Shown: positions 1 through 7,450, numbered from the stretch's first letter. The stretch: 32,035 nt of DNA from Acidobacteriaceae bacterium (GCA_027307045.1 DAHUXR010000052.1:1-32035); one strand, 5' to 3'. Notes: generated by a model not told the origin, from the sequence alone. Made by a program: numbers and translations.

Positions 1-81
1 TGCCCAAATTTGGGCGATCTCCAAGTTTCCAAGGGAATCACCATAGCCGCCCATGTAGATGTCGCCGCTGATTTTTTGCAT
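1..81 (-). CDS. Partial hypothetical protein (N-terminus only, cut by window edge)
   Basis: On the minus strand an ATG at 81-79 opens a frame that stays open for 27 codons to the window edge. It begins MQKISGDIYMGGYGDS. An in-frame TAG lies four codons upstream, so this ATG is the first possible start. No convincing Shine-Dalgarno sequence precedes it. The fragment is too short to recognise. It is listed because the frame leaves the window open and the composition looks protein-like. Confidence 0.35.
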   Translation of the reverse strand, partial: MQKISGDIYMGGYGDSLGNLEIAQIWA

Positions 82-251
82 AGCCAGATTCTACCGCGAG
101 ATAAACCTGTCTACTGCTAGGCGAGCACTTCTTAGGCCGTGCGTAGTGTCCGAGTCTTGAGCTGTCTTATCCATCATCGCGAAACAATGGGCTGCCAGAT
201 AATCGTGCGACTTGACAAGGTCTGATAACTTTTTATTTTTTCATCCACCTA

Positions 252-280
252 TTGACACCGAAATTGTGTTCGCCTAGCAT
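252..280 (+). promoter_or_regulatory. Sigma70-type promoter candidate
   Basis: A perfect TTGACA at 252-257 is followed after exactly 17 bases by TAGCAT at 275-280. This is the best promoter-like sequence I saw in the window. The nearest plus-strand gene starts at 755, so the leader would be about 470 nt, or the promoter drives a non-coding RNA. It rests on consensus match only. Confidence 0.4.
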
Positions 281-461
281 ACGTACTGGTTCTCGCCGGG
301 AGCGGCGCCGTCGAACCACGCTAAAGAGGTAGTGAAAGCAAACCTTTTAGCGATCCGGGTATCCCAAGTGGAGGCGGGAAACCCAACAAGGCCAGCAACC
401 ACGCGATCATAGCCGGCCCATCGTTTGGGTCACAGATTGTGTAGAGACAAAAAGATCGGGT

Positions 462-494
462 AATCGCCGGAATCGCGCGACATCGCCGGAATCG
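462..494. repeat. Short direct repeat ATCGCCGGAATCG x2
   Basis: The 13-mer ATCGCCGGAATCG occurs at 462-474 and again at 482-494, a 20-bp period, inside a run of related AATCG/GGAATCG words (about 454-500). It is intergenic simple-sequence drift or a degenerate repeat family. No function is evident. Confidence 0.5.
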
Positions 495-570
495 GGGAAT
501 CGTGCCCGAAGATAGTTACCTCTCAAATCCAAAATTCATTATTAGGATGCCGACACACGTGTGTCTTGGG

Positions 571-602
571 AGCTACCAGCCGTTAGCTACTAGCCGCTAG
601 CC
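571..602. repeat. Imperfect AGCTACTAGC-type tandem repeat
   Basis: Three imperfect copies of an AGCTACYAGC / CTAGCCGCTAG unit lie head to tail. Similar CTAGC-rich words are, from memory, common between genes of acidobacteria. They end where the hairpin at 601 begins. Confidence 0.4.
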
Positions 603-637
603 AGAGGCCGGAACCCGGCTTTTGCCTCTTGGTTTTT
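601..637 (+). terminator. Possible intrinsic terminator (hairpin plus TTTTT)
   Basis: Bases 601-608 pair with 624-632 with one bulged T, enclosing a second inverted repeat (CCGG AAC CCGG), and the stem is followed by TTTTT at 633-637. It could end a transcript started at the 252-280 promoter. The loop is long and the T-run short, so it may just be another intergenic hairpin. Confidence 0.3.
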
Positions 638-654
638 GGCGACACCAAACCCAA

Positions 655-682
655 AGGCCACAGCCGAGGGCGGCTGTGCTCC
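655..682. repeat. REP-like palindrome copy 1
   Basis: CACAGCCG (659-666), loop AGGG, CGGCTGTG (671-678) make an 8-bp perfect stem, followed by CTCCAC. The stem end plus the flank, GTGCTCCAC, closely matches the palindrome at 9300-9326 (GTGCTCCCC), so both probably belong to one dispersed palindromic family. Confidence 0.5.
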
Positions 683-754
683 ACAACTTTTATTGGTACC
701 CAATTGAAGGCAAGGTACAGGACCGCCTGTGCCACAAATTCAGGAGAAGATTAC

Positions 755-1651
755 ATGACGAAGCAGGAGATCATGGATGCAATCACGGGCTGCGCGCAGA
801 AGCTGGGGCGCACGCCAAGCATATTGGAAGTAATGAAGATGGGACAGGTGTCTCGCCGGCAGATGAGAGCGGAGTTTGGCTCGTTCACACAAGCGCTGCG
901 CGAATGCAACCTGGAACGCGAGATCAGCAGCGGGCAGAAAGTTCCGCTGGAACAATTGTTCGTCGACTGGGCGGGCGTGGTGCGCAAGGTGGGCAAAGCG
1001 CCGAGCATGAGCGAGTACGAAGCGATGAGCAAATTCAGTTGCAAGCCGCTGGTCCGGTGCTTTGGAAGCTGGCGGCAGGTGGCGTATGGCTTGACGCAGT
1101 TTGCGGAGGGTCGCGGGCTGGCGGAGCCGTGGAAGGCGGAACTGGAACTGGCGGCGGTGAAAGGCGGCGACCAGGATGCGCAATGGATGTTACGGCGGGA
1201 GGCGCCTACCGCGAAGGCCAACATGTTGGCGGCCTTGAAGGAGCGGGCACTGACGGCCGGGCCAACCGCGGGAGCAACCTATGGGCCTCCGATGTGGCCG
1301 GGGCCGCTGGCGTATGCGCCGGTGAATGAGCTGGGTGTGGTGTTCCTGTTTGGATGGATGGCGCCGCAGCTGGGATATGTAGTCCACAGGATACAGCCCG
1401 AGTTCCCCGACTGCGAAGCGATGCGCCTGGTGGGAGAAGACAGGTGCGAGCTGGTGAAAGCCGAGTTTGAATACGAGAGCCGCAACTTCCTGAAGCACAT
1501 GCATGACGTGAAGGGATGCAACATGATTATCTGCTGGCGGCATAACTGGCCGGAATGTCCGCTGGAAGTGCTGGAGTTGAGGAAAGCGCTTAGCCTTCAG
1601 CAGTCAGCATTCAGCCAGAACCTTTTGCCGCAAAACCTTACCACTGATTAA
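755..1651 (+). CDS. HNH-associated-repeat protein with C-terminal nuclease-like domain
   Basis: A 298-residue protein. The ATG at 755 is chosen over an upstream in-frame start because AGGAGA (742-747) sits 7 nt before it. The N-terminal ~115 residues hold two copies of a helical DNA-binding repeat: a hydrophobic helix, G(R/K)xPS, then a short helix ending in FGS(F/W). This resembles the homing-endonuclease-associated repeat (HNH_repeat type). The C-terminal part (about 205-285) has FPDC with D219, then E237-x-E239, and a strand with an ICWRHNW block. I read this as a possible PD-(D/E)XK-like nuclease fold; that part is inference. The last ~20 residues are encoded by intergenic repeat sequence, so the original stop has probably been lost. 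It stands alone. It could act as a DNA-binding or DNA-cleaving protein of a selfish or defence element; target unknown. Confidence 0.75.
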   Translation: MTKQEIMDAITGCAQKLGRTPSILEVMKMGQVSRRQMRAEFGSFTQALRECNLEREISSGQKVPLEQLFVDWAGVVRKVGKAPSMSEYEAMSKFSCKPLVRCFGSWRQVAYGLTQFAEGRGLAEPWKAELELAAVKGGDQDAQWMLRREAPTAKANMLAALKERALTAGPTAGATYGPPMWPGPLAYAPVNELGVVFLFGWMAPQLGYVVHRIQPEFPDCEAMRLVGEDRCELVKAEFEYESRNFLKHMHDVKGCNMIICWRHNWPECPLEVLELRKALSLQQSAFSQNLLPQNLTTD

Positions 1652-1911
1652 CGCTGATGACCCTGATCAGGAAAAAATCAAAACCTTTGAAACGCGGAGG
1701 AACGGAGGAAGCGGAGAAAAGCAAAAAGTACCGCAGATTTGCGCGGAACAACGCGGATGGGAAAAACCTACCACGGAGGCACGACGGAGAAAAGCCAAGA
1801 ATTCAACCACAAAGGACACGAAGGAACACAAAGGAACACAAAGTGAAGATCGATCGAACTTCTTCTGGATCAGCGTTATCTGTGTTGATCAGGTGGTGAG
1901 GTTCTTGGTTT
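1596..1911. repeat. Composite intergenic repeat mosaic with terminal inverted copies
   Basis: Modules in order: TCAGCA/TCAGCATTCAGCC words (1596-1616); an ACCACTGATTAACGCTGAT module (about 1640-1670); CGGAGGAACGGAGG (about 1693-1716); CGCAGATTTGCGCGG (1732-1758); CCACGGAGGCACGACGGAG (1769-1789); ACCACAAAGGACACGAAGG and two GGAACACAAA echoes (1806-1843). At 1867-1911 there is an inverted copy of the first GAT module, reading GATCAACACAGATAACGCTGATC on the other strand in two pieces. A related inverted pair lies at 11045-11130. Both sit between convergent genes. The 80-codon ORF at 1657-1899 is read from these modules and is not a gene. Confidence 0.7.
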
Positions 1912-1912
1912 T

Positions 1913-2704
1913 TCAATATTCCACGCTTACGAGAAACAGTCCGCTGGCGGGGGCGGTGGCTGCGGCGGCGGAGCGGTCACGCAGTTCAAGAATGCGTCGG
2001 ACACCTGCGACGGTGAGGCTGCCTTTGCCGACCATGAGAAATGTCCCAACGAGATTGCGCACCATGTGGTGAAGAAATCCGTTGCCGCGGACGGTGTAAA
2101 TCAATTCGTCGGCGTGGCGATGCCACTGGGAGAGAAAGATGGTGCGGACGTTGTTGGGCTCAAGTCCGGCATTTGCCGCAAGGGTCTCTTGATCGGCTGC
2201 AAGAAGCTCTTTGCGTTTTTCAGGATCGACGGCGGCGAAGCTGGTGAAGTCATGCTCGCCTTCCACGAGGGCGGCGGCTTCGACCATGCGGGATTCGTCG
2301 AGCGGATAAGGATGGTGGTAAACATAGCGCGCCTGGAATGGAGAGCAAATTGCTTCACGATAGATGTGGTATCGGTAAGTTTTGGCGATGGCCGAGCGGC
2401 GCGCGTGGAATTCAGGCGGCATTTCTTCCGCGGCAAGTACGCGTATGGAGCGGGGAAGAATGTCATTTAGCGCGCGAACCAGGTTGTCGACCGGAATGGG
2501 AGAATTAGTGGTTATGGTGGCGATTTGAGCGAGAGCGTGGACGCCTGCATCGGTGCGGCCAGAGCCTTGCGGGAGAGTTTTTTCGCCGGTGAGGTGTTCG
2601 AAAGCGGACACCAGCGTCCCCTGAACGGACAGTCGGTCGGGCTGGACCTGCCAACCGGCGAAGTCGTGGCCATCATAAGCGAGCGTGAGTTTGAGATTTC
2701 GCAA
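1913..2704 (-). CDS. truA: tRNA pseudouridine(38-40) synthase TruA
   Basis: A 263-residue protein of normal TruA length. It isomerises uridines 38, 39 and 40 in the anticodon stem-loop of many tRNAs, in the cytoplasm. The family signature GRTDAGVHA is present with the catalytic aspartate at D52. The N-terminus (LAYDGHDFAGWQ) and the C-terminal MVRNLVGTFLMVGKG block are also typical. The start at 2704 gives the canonical N-terminus with nothing missing. It is convergent with the gene ending at 1651, and its stop lies directly against the repeat mosaic. Identification is firm. Confidence 0.96.
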   Translation of the reverse strand: MRNLKLTLAYDGHDFAGWQVQPDRLSVQGTLVSAFEHLTGEKTLPQGSGRTDAGVHALAQIATITTNSPIPVDNLVRALNDILPRSIRVLAAEEMPPEFHARRSAIAKTYRYHIYREAICSPFQARYVYHHPYPLDESRMVEAAALVEGEHDFTSFAAVDPEKRKELLAADQETLAANAGLEPNNVRTIFLSQWHRHADELIYTVRGNGFLHHMVRNLVGTFLMVGKGSLTVAGVRRILELRDRSAAAATAPASGLFLVSVEY

Positions 2705-2959
2705 GCCGGGTTCCTTGATGTTTCAAAGCGGTCCGAAAGCGACCAGTAGTGTGCTTCTTTCGTTCCGCCCAACACTTTTTAACGCGTAAAGCAGCACTGA
2801 GCCGATATACTAACGGGTTTCCGCAACACTGAGAGTTTCAATCTGGAACCGCAGAGGGGTATCGCGCGTATCTTGAGTAAGCAAAGGTGACGGAACCTGA
2901 AAATTACAGTCTCTATAAATTACCAATCAGGCCAGTTACATGAGATCTGGAGAAAAAGA

Positions 2960-5101
2960 ATGTCTGTAGGATTTATCCGCAGTAATGTTGCACGAAAAGT
3001 GGTTTCGGTGGTGTGTCTATTGAGTTTCCCGGCGGTGGCGCAACAGGCGAATACCGGTCTGCAACTGCAGGCCACGCCCGTTGCAGGACAGCAGGCCGGG
3101 AGCCAACAACCCGACAGTTCGACGCCAAACGCGCCTGAGCCCAAAAAGTTGCCTGAGCCAACTCACAAGGACTATTCCAAACCAGTTCCGCTGCTGCCCA
3201 ACCCCTTTTCGCGCTACATACCGCAGGATGTACCTCCACCGGCTTTCACGAATGCACCGAAGATCGAACAGCTGATCCAGAACGGCAAGCTGCTGTTGTC
3301 CCTGGATGACGCCATCGCCATTGCGCTGGCGGATAATTTGGATATCGCCGTTGCGCGCTACAATTTGCCTATCGCCGATACGGATATTTTGCGTACCAAA
3401 GCCGGAGGCAATTTCCTGGGCGTGCAGGCTGGCGTGGTTTCAAACACGCCGGGTGGCGGGCAGGGAGGCATTGGATCTGGCGTCACGGGCGCCGGAGCAG
3501 GTGGCACAACAGCCGGAGCCGGTGGCGCCGGCGTGGGAGCTGGTGGTTTCGTAGGCACCACAAGCGGCGCGGGACCGCAGCCGGACAACTTTGATCCAGT
3601 CGTCTCGGGCACATTTGCTATCGAGCAGTCTGCTTCTCCCACGAACTTCGGTCTGCTGTCCGGTTTAGTGGGAAGCGGCATTGCCAGCAACATTCCCGTT
3701 TCCACGGCGCATACCACGACCGGCGATCTTACGTACTCTCAAGGATTTGCCACCGGCACGGCTCTATCCGTATCGTTCAACAATACCAGGCAGTCGAATA
3801 ACGGTTCGGGACAGACCTTCAATCCCGCTCTGACCAGCAACTTCCGTGCCACCATTCGTCAGCATTTGCTCCAGGGATTCGGGCGCGGCCTGAATCTGCG
3901 TTTTCTTCGTACGGCAAAAAACAACCGAAAGATTACTGAAGAAGGATTCCGCTTCCAGGTGATTGTTACGGTGAGCCAGATCCAGAACATCTACTGGGAC
4001 CTGGTGAATGCCTATGAAGATTTCAAAGTAAAAGAGCGTTCTCTTGCGCTTGCGCAGAAGACCCTTTCTGACAACCAGAAGCAGGTTGAAATCGGCACAT
4101 TGGCCCCCCTGGACGTGGTGCGCGCCCAGAGTTCCGTCGCCACCGCGGAGCAGGCCCTTATCGCCTCCCGGACGAACCTGCAGCTTCAACAGCTCACCAT
4201 CAAGAATGCTTTGACCCGCAGCTTGCCCAGTAACTCCACTGTTCTTCAGGCAGAAGTCATTCCCACCGATACCGTCCAGATTCCCGATCAGGAGAACCTG
4301 CCGCCGGTACAGCAGCTGGTGCAGCTGGCGCTGGACAACCGGCCTGATTACAAGCAACAAAAAATCACGTTGCAGAACAGTGAGATCAATATCAAAGGCG
4401 CGAACAATGGTCTGTTGCCGACCATTGACCTGCTTGCGTTTTATGGCGGATCAGGGCTCTCTGGCGTGCCCAACCCGCTCTCGCTGACTCCACCTCCAGC
4501 TTCATTGGGCGGCGGATTCACTGATGCCTTCGGCAACCTGTTCAACTCCACCGGGCCGGACAAGGGTGTGCAGATCAACATCCAGATTCCGTTGGGCAAT
4601 CGCGTAGCTCAGTCGATCCAGGTCCGTTCCATGCTTGAGTATCGGCAGTCGCAGCTTTCCTTGAAGACCGTTGAAAACGTCATCACCATCGGCATTCGCA
4701 ATGATGTCTTCACCCTGGAAAATAGTCGGGCCAGCGTGGTAGCGGCGCAAAAAGCCCGTGATCTTGCTTCGCAAACGCTTGACGCTGAGCAGAAAAAGTA
4801 CAACCTCGGCGCATCAACCTCTCTGGCTGTCTTGCAGGATGAGCGCGACCTCGCGCAGTCGGAATCCGCGCTGGTAAGCGCCATGACAAATTACGCCAAG
4901 GCCCGCGTGCAGCTCGATAGAGACACCGCGCAAACGCTCGATCGCTACAACATCAAAATCGACGAGGCCGTCACCGGACAAATCAAAACCGAGCCCAATG
5001 TTCCCGGCACTGTTCCCAGCAAGACCGCTCTGCAGGAAACCAACGCTCCCGCGCAGCAGCCTCAGCAGCAGCAACCTCCGCAACCGCAACCTCCGCAATA
5101 G
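2960..5101 (+). CDS. TolC-family outer-membrane efflux protein
   Basis: A 713-residue TolC-like protein, longer than the usual ~450-500. A signal peptide (about 1-28, ending AVAQQ) is followed by a Pro/Gln-rich spacer. Two outer-membrane-efflux-protein repeats follow: one starting near residue 110 (LSLDDAIAIALADN), the other in the second half, with long heptad-rich helices (QKTLSDNQKQVEIGT, QTLDAEQKKYNLGAST). The first repeat is split by a very glycine/threonine/alanine-rich insertion (about 168-205), and the protein ends in a Gln/Pro tail. GGAG at 2949-2952 precedes the ATG by about 8 nt. No membrane-fusion or pump gene is adjacent, so its partner is encoded elsewhere. It likely forms the trimeric export channel for drugs, lipids or proteins; substrate unknown. 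Confidence 0.9.
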   Translation: MSVGFIRSNVARKVVSVVCLLSFPAVAQQANTGLQLQATPVAGQQAGSQQPDSSTPNAPEPKKLPEPTHKDYSKPVPLLPNPFSRYIPQDVPPPAFTNAPKIEQLIQNGKLLLSLDDAIAIALADNLDIAVARYNLPIADTDILRTKAGGNFLGVQAGVVSNTPGGGQGGIGSGVTGAGAGGTTAGAGGAGVGAGGFVGTTSGAGPQPDNFDPVVSGTFAIEQSASPTNFGLLSGLVGSGIASNIPVSTAHTTTGDLTYSQGFATGTALSVSFNNTRQSNNGSGQTFNPALTSNFRATIRQHLLQGFGRGLNLRFLRTAKNNRKITEEGFRFQVIVTVSQIQNIYWDLVNAYEDFKVKERSLALAQKTLSDNQKQVEIGTLAPLDVVRAQSSVATAEQALIASRTNLQLQQLTIKNALTRSLPSNSTVLQAEVIPTDTVQIPDQENLPPVQQLVQLALDNRPDYKQQKITLQNSEINIKGANNGLLPTIDLLAFYGGSGLSGVPNPLSLTPPPASLGGGFTDAFGNLFNSTGPDKGVQINIQIPLGNRVAQSIQVRSMLEYRQSQLSLKTVENVITIGIRNDVFTLENSRASVVAAQKARDLASQTLDAEQKKYNLGASTSLAVLQDERDLAQSESALVSAMTNYAKARVQLDRDTAQTLDRYNIKIDEAVTGQIKTEPNVPGTVPSKTALQETNAPAQQPQQQQPPQPQPPQ

Positions 5102-5126
5102 CGCTTCTTAAATCGTCAAAACTCCG

Positions 5127-5159
5127 CCGGCTGGCCTGTTCAGGCTGGCCGGTTTTTTA
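5127..5159 (+). terminator. Intrinsic terminator after the tolC-like gene
   Basis: CCGGCTGGCCTG (5127-5138) pairs with CAGGCTGGCCGG (5141-5152), with two G-T wobbles in the middle. It is followed by TTTTTT. It lies 26 nt after the stop codon, a classic Rho-independent terminator. Confidence 0.85.
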
Positions 5160-5339
5160 TCTCCACTTGCCGGGCTTTAGCCGCTCAGGATTTCTCTCAG
5201 AATTTACGGGGAACTCAAAAGTTGCTTTGGCTTTGCTTTTCAATTTTGGCGATTGTTGGCAATTCTGGCGCGTTTGTCAATTCCGGGCGTGTAGGATGTA
5301 AGCAGACACTTCAAAAACGCTCCATTGAGAGGACTACAA

Positions 5340-5528
5340 ATGCCGAAATTGAATGCCCGCGAAAACACGCGCAACCGGTCGCAAGCCGCCAAGCGTGAGC
5401 GCAACCGCACTTTAAGAGCGTCACTGAACATGCCGGCCGGGGCCGTTGGCAAACATCCCGCCAAGGCCGCGGACAACGCTCGCAACGCCGCCGGCAAAGC
5501 CGCCAAGACCGCCAAAGCCGCAAAATAA
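5340..5528 (+). CDS. Small Lys/Ala/Arg-rich basic protein (62 aa)
   Basis: Starts at ATG 5340 with GAGAGG about 8 nt upstream. It encodes 62 residues, strongly basic and alanine-rich. Residues 1-27 carry RNR/KRERNR patches and the end is a KAAKTAKAAK tail. It has its own terminator 3 nt after the stop, which supports a real monocistronic gene. Composition suggests a nucleic-acid-binding protein, like small histone-H1-like tails, but no family is recognised. An in-frame upstream start at 5325 would add only five residues. Confidence 0.65.
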   Translation: MPKLNARENTRNRSQAAKRERNRTLRASLNMPAGAVGKHPAKAADNARNAAGKAAKTAKAAK

Positions 5529-5530
5529 AA

Positions 5531-5558
5531 AGCCCGGAGTTTACACTCCGGACTTTTT
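5531..5558 (+). terminator. Intrinsic terminator after the small basic protein gene
   Basis: AGCCCGGAGT (5531-5540), loop TTAC, ACTCCGGACT (5545-5554), with one mismatch in a 10-bp stem and a run of five T at 5554-5558. Confidence 0.8.
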
Positions 5559-5623
5559 ACTTTTTCTGGACCGCCCGCGTCTTTAATTCGGCAGGCTAAT
5601 CCAGCAGGCTTTAATCCGCCAAT

Positions 5624-5974
5624 TTAGCGATGATCGCGGTCGTGGTCTTTGTGGTCGTCGCGACCCTGATCGTTGTCGCCGTGCTGGTGACGCCAGTTCC
5701 AATACGCGTTCTGGTCTTTTTTATTCAGGCGGCTGTATTCGCGATATTTCTTGTTCCCGTGCGACTCCGTATACCATTGCCGGTAGTTGCGGTCTTCGTC
5801 CTGGTTCCAGTTGTGATAGTCCTTGTGATTGCGGTCGTAGACGCGCTGGTTTTTTGCGCGATCGTCGTTGTCGTGGTGGTCGTCGCGGTCCTGGGCCCGT
5901 ACGGCCAGCGGCGCAGCCAGCGCGCCCATCAATATCAGCGAACTCAAAATACGCATTCCCTTATGGATCTTCAT
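5624..5974 (-). CDS. Secreted His/Asp-rich hypothetical protein (116 aa)
   Basis: The frame is open to 6064, but the ATG at 5974 is preferred. It follows GGAAGG by 9 nt and opens directly onto a signal peptide (MKIHKGMRIL, hydrophobic core, cleavage near AVRAQ). The mature protein is very polar, rich in Asp, His, Asn, Arg, Trp and Tyr. It has a central YDRNHKDYHNW / YRQWY / YWNWRHQH region and a low-complexity DRDHR-type end. Export to the periplasm or surface is supported. The His/Asp tail could bind metal ions, which is inference. I do not know the family function. The valine-rich ORF on the other strand is a shadow of this His/Asp codon use. Confidence 0.75.
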   Translation of the reverse strand: MKIHKGMRILSSLILMGALAAPLAVRAQDRDDHHDNDDRAKNQRVYDRNHKDYHNWNQDEDRNYRQWYTESHGNKKYREYSRLNKKDQNAYWNWRHQHGDNDQGRDDHKDHDRDHR

Positions 5975-6084
5975 TCGTGCCATCCTTCCGGGCCAATGCG
6001 GATGAATTGCGAATAACAAATCGGCACCGCCCTGAATCTTTTTTATGGTTCCTTGGTGATTCAATAGTTAGATGCAAAGCGGCT

Positions 6085-6177
6085 GCCGCAGGTGGGCGGG
6101 ACGCAATTGGGGCCTTGTTTAGGCAAAGTGTGCAATTCAGCGCATTATTTCAGGCGAATCGAAAGCGGGAAAGCGTC
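6085..6177. repeat. ~93-bp imperfect direct repeat, copy A
   Basis: Aligns to 7451-7543 at a constant offset of 1366 bp with roughly 75-80% identity by eye. Best-conserved blocks are GCCGC-GGTGGGCG, CCTTGTTTA-GC-AAGTGTGCAAT and GGCGAATCGAAAGCGG. It carries an internal hairpin TGTGC-AATTCA-GCGCA, which is kept in copy B as TGTGC-AATCAA-GCACA. It lies 115 bp beyond the reconstructed end of the HEPN pseudogene. Confidence 0.8.
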
Positions 6178-6291
6178 GGATTGCGAGAGATGCGGCGGTG
6201 CGGGCGCCTTGGAGCAAGGCGGGCCTGCGGGGCGAGGAAGGTTTTTCTTCGATCCTTTACGCGGCCCCCGGCTAGATGCCGGTGCTTCATC

Positions 6292-6825
6292 CTAATCGCG
6301 CGATTTCAGATCGAGGGACGTGAATATTGCATCGGCAATGCGAAAAACAGTTTGAAAATCGTAGTCTCTCCCCAGCTTTGGAGGCCAATGGCGTCCGTGA
6401 GCTAGCCAATGTCGATATCCGAAGGCGTCCTTCAAAGCGCTGATGAGGGCTGAGATTTGTTGCTTCTCGTTTCTTCAAGTTTCGAGAATGTCATCTTCCA
6501 ACCTAACTCTTAGTTGATATCTTTTATAAAGGTCTCGGAATTTCCTGGAAAGCGGGTCTTTGAGTTTCGAGGTGCAACGAACGTCGTAATCAATGCGGAA
6601 GGCCGCTTCGACGGCAGCCAGAACAGTCAGCGAACATTGCAGATCGGCTTCCCGCAAGCGCGCAGATTGAAGGTCACGCAATTCTTTAAGGGGCAATTCT
6701 GCATACCGTGTCACGAATTCAGGCGGTAAATCACGAAAGGACGCCGCCAGGCTCAGGTGTACGTCAACACGGTAATTAGCAATGTCATCGAGAGTAAGCG
6801 TCTCCTCGAAGACCGGATTAGCCAT
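6292..6825 (-). pseudogene. HEPN-domain protein, interrupted by in-frame TGA
   Basis: The uninterrupted first part (6825-6475) encodes 116 residues ending DDILET, then TGA. The same frame then continues for 60 more codons (6474-6295) to a TAG at 6294-6292, with coding character. It holds the block YRHWLAHGRHW, a classic HEPN R-x4-H active-site motif (R138, H143 of a 177-residue product). Restoring TGG at the TGA would give one continuous all-alpha protein. HEPN proteins are usually metal-independent RNases of toxin-antitoxin or defence systems. The stop removes the catalytic motif, so the copy is probably dead unless readthrough occurs. Its start overlaps the end of the 181-aa gene by 8 nt, which indicates translational coupling. 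The unit lies between the two 93-bp repeats. Confidence 0.75.
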
Positions 6826-7363
6826 TCACGATTTCCATCAAGAACTGGAGGAAAGGGCCCTTGTTCAGCGCCAAGAGCTGACGCTGGGGAGGCGGTGTAA
6901 GGAACTTCCAGACAAACTCGACTGGCTCGTTTGATGCATCAGACGGGGCAGTTTGGGATGGCCCGTCTCCTATTGTGACTGTGAAGCGGATGAGATCGTT
7001 GGTTGACTTCGCTTTCTTGTCCACGAGGAGAAGCTGGAGCCTTCCGCGGGGTCCGGCAACGTCAACACGCCCTTTTGCGCCCAGGATGCGCGTACCAACG
7101 GGCTCCAACTTGACCTGGCTGCGGCCAATCGTGATTGTAAGTTCCTTGACGGGATACGCCCCAACATCTTCTTCAGTCAGCGTGGCATCGCGGTAAGCAA
7201 TCTTGATTTCACCCTTCTCTACATAGGGGTGGAGGTAATCAGAAACAGAGTTGTAAAGGACATCCAGCTGCCGGAGCCATTCATCTTTCTCCTTCACCCA
7301 GTCGAAGGCCCGACCGCTTTCCTGCTGCCGCTTTACAAAGTCATCAAAGCTGTGAGTACCCAT
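6818..7363 (-). CDS. Hypothetical partner of the HEPN gene (181 aa)
   Basis: The start is taken at ATG 7363 (MGTHSFDDFVKRQQ). Codons further upstream run into repeat copy B and look non-coding. No strong Shine-Dalgarno is seen. An N-terminal helical part (about 1-50, with WLRQLDVLYNSV) is followed by a beta-rich domain (about 55-150, with VKELTITIG, KLEPVGTRILGAKGRVDV and a core that ends near VEFVWKF). The C-terminus is a short helix, FLQFLMEIVNG. It has no signal peptide, membrane segment or recognised catalytic motif, and no nucleotidyltransferase motif of the MNT antitoxin type. The overlap with the HEPN gene makes a two-gene operon likely, so it may be the antitoxin, sensor or regulator. 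Function is unknown. Confidence 0.75.
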   Translation of the reverse strand: MGTHSFDDFVKRQQESGRAFDWVKEKDEWLRQLDVLYNSVSDYLHPYVEKGEIKIAYRDATLTEEDVGAYPVKELTITIGRSQVKLEPVGTRILGAKGRVDVAGPRGRLQLLLVDKKAKSTNDLIRFTVTIGDGPSQTAPSDASNEPVEFVWKFLTPPPQRQLLALNKGPFLQFLMEIVNG

Positions 7364-7450
7364 AGGGTCTATTTTGCGGCAATACCGCGAAAAAACCAAT
7401 CCAAATTCCCAACAGATCAACCTGGCACTCTCGATTACGTGGCCGATGCA

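Larger units (their letters stand above)
82..600. other. Gene-poor stretch with promoter-like sequence and short repeats
   Basis: No ORF with coding character is visible on either strand. The stretch holds a sigma70-like promoter (252-280), GC-rich sequence with local inverted repeats downstream of it (for example 319-328 pairing with 346-354 with one bulge), and short repeats at 462-494 and 571-602. It could be the leader or a non-coding transcript upstream of the gene at 755, or plain intergenic DNA. No known riboswitch or RNA family could be matched by eye. Confidence 0.3.

Noticed and set aside
287-440. Known riboswitch (c-di-AMP, c-di-GMP, TPP or cobalamin type)
   Set aside because: GGGAAACCC and AGCAAACC words recall such motifs, but the conserved core sequences are not present in order.
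1657-1899. 80-codon plus-strand ORF as a gene
   Set aside because: It is read entirely from repeat modules and has no RBS; its Lys/Arg-rich composition is a by-product of the repeats.
5630-6016. Valine-rich, apparently multi-pass membrane ORF on the plus strand
   Set aside because: It is the antisense of the His/Asp-rich secreted protein: Asp and His codons read backward give Val and Met.
6475-6477. Selenocysteine or reassigned TGA in the HEPN gene
   Set aside because: All other genes in the window use TGA as a normal stop, and no SECIS-like structure or redox context was seen; a nonsense mutation is simpler.
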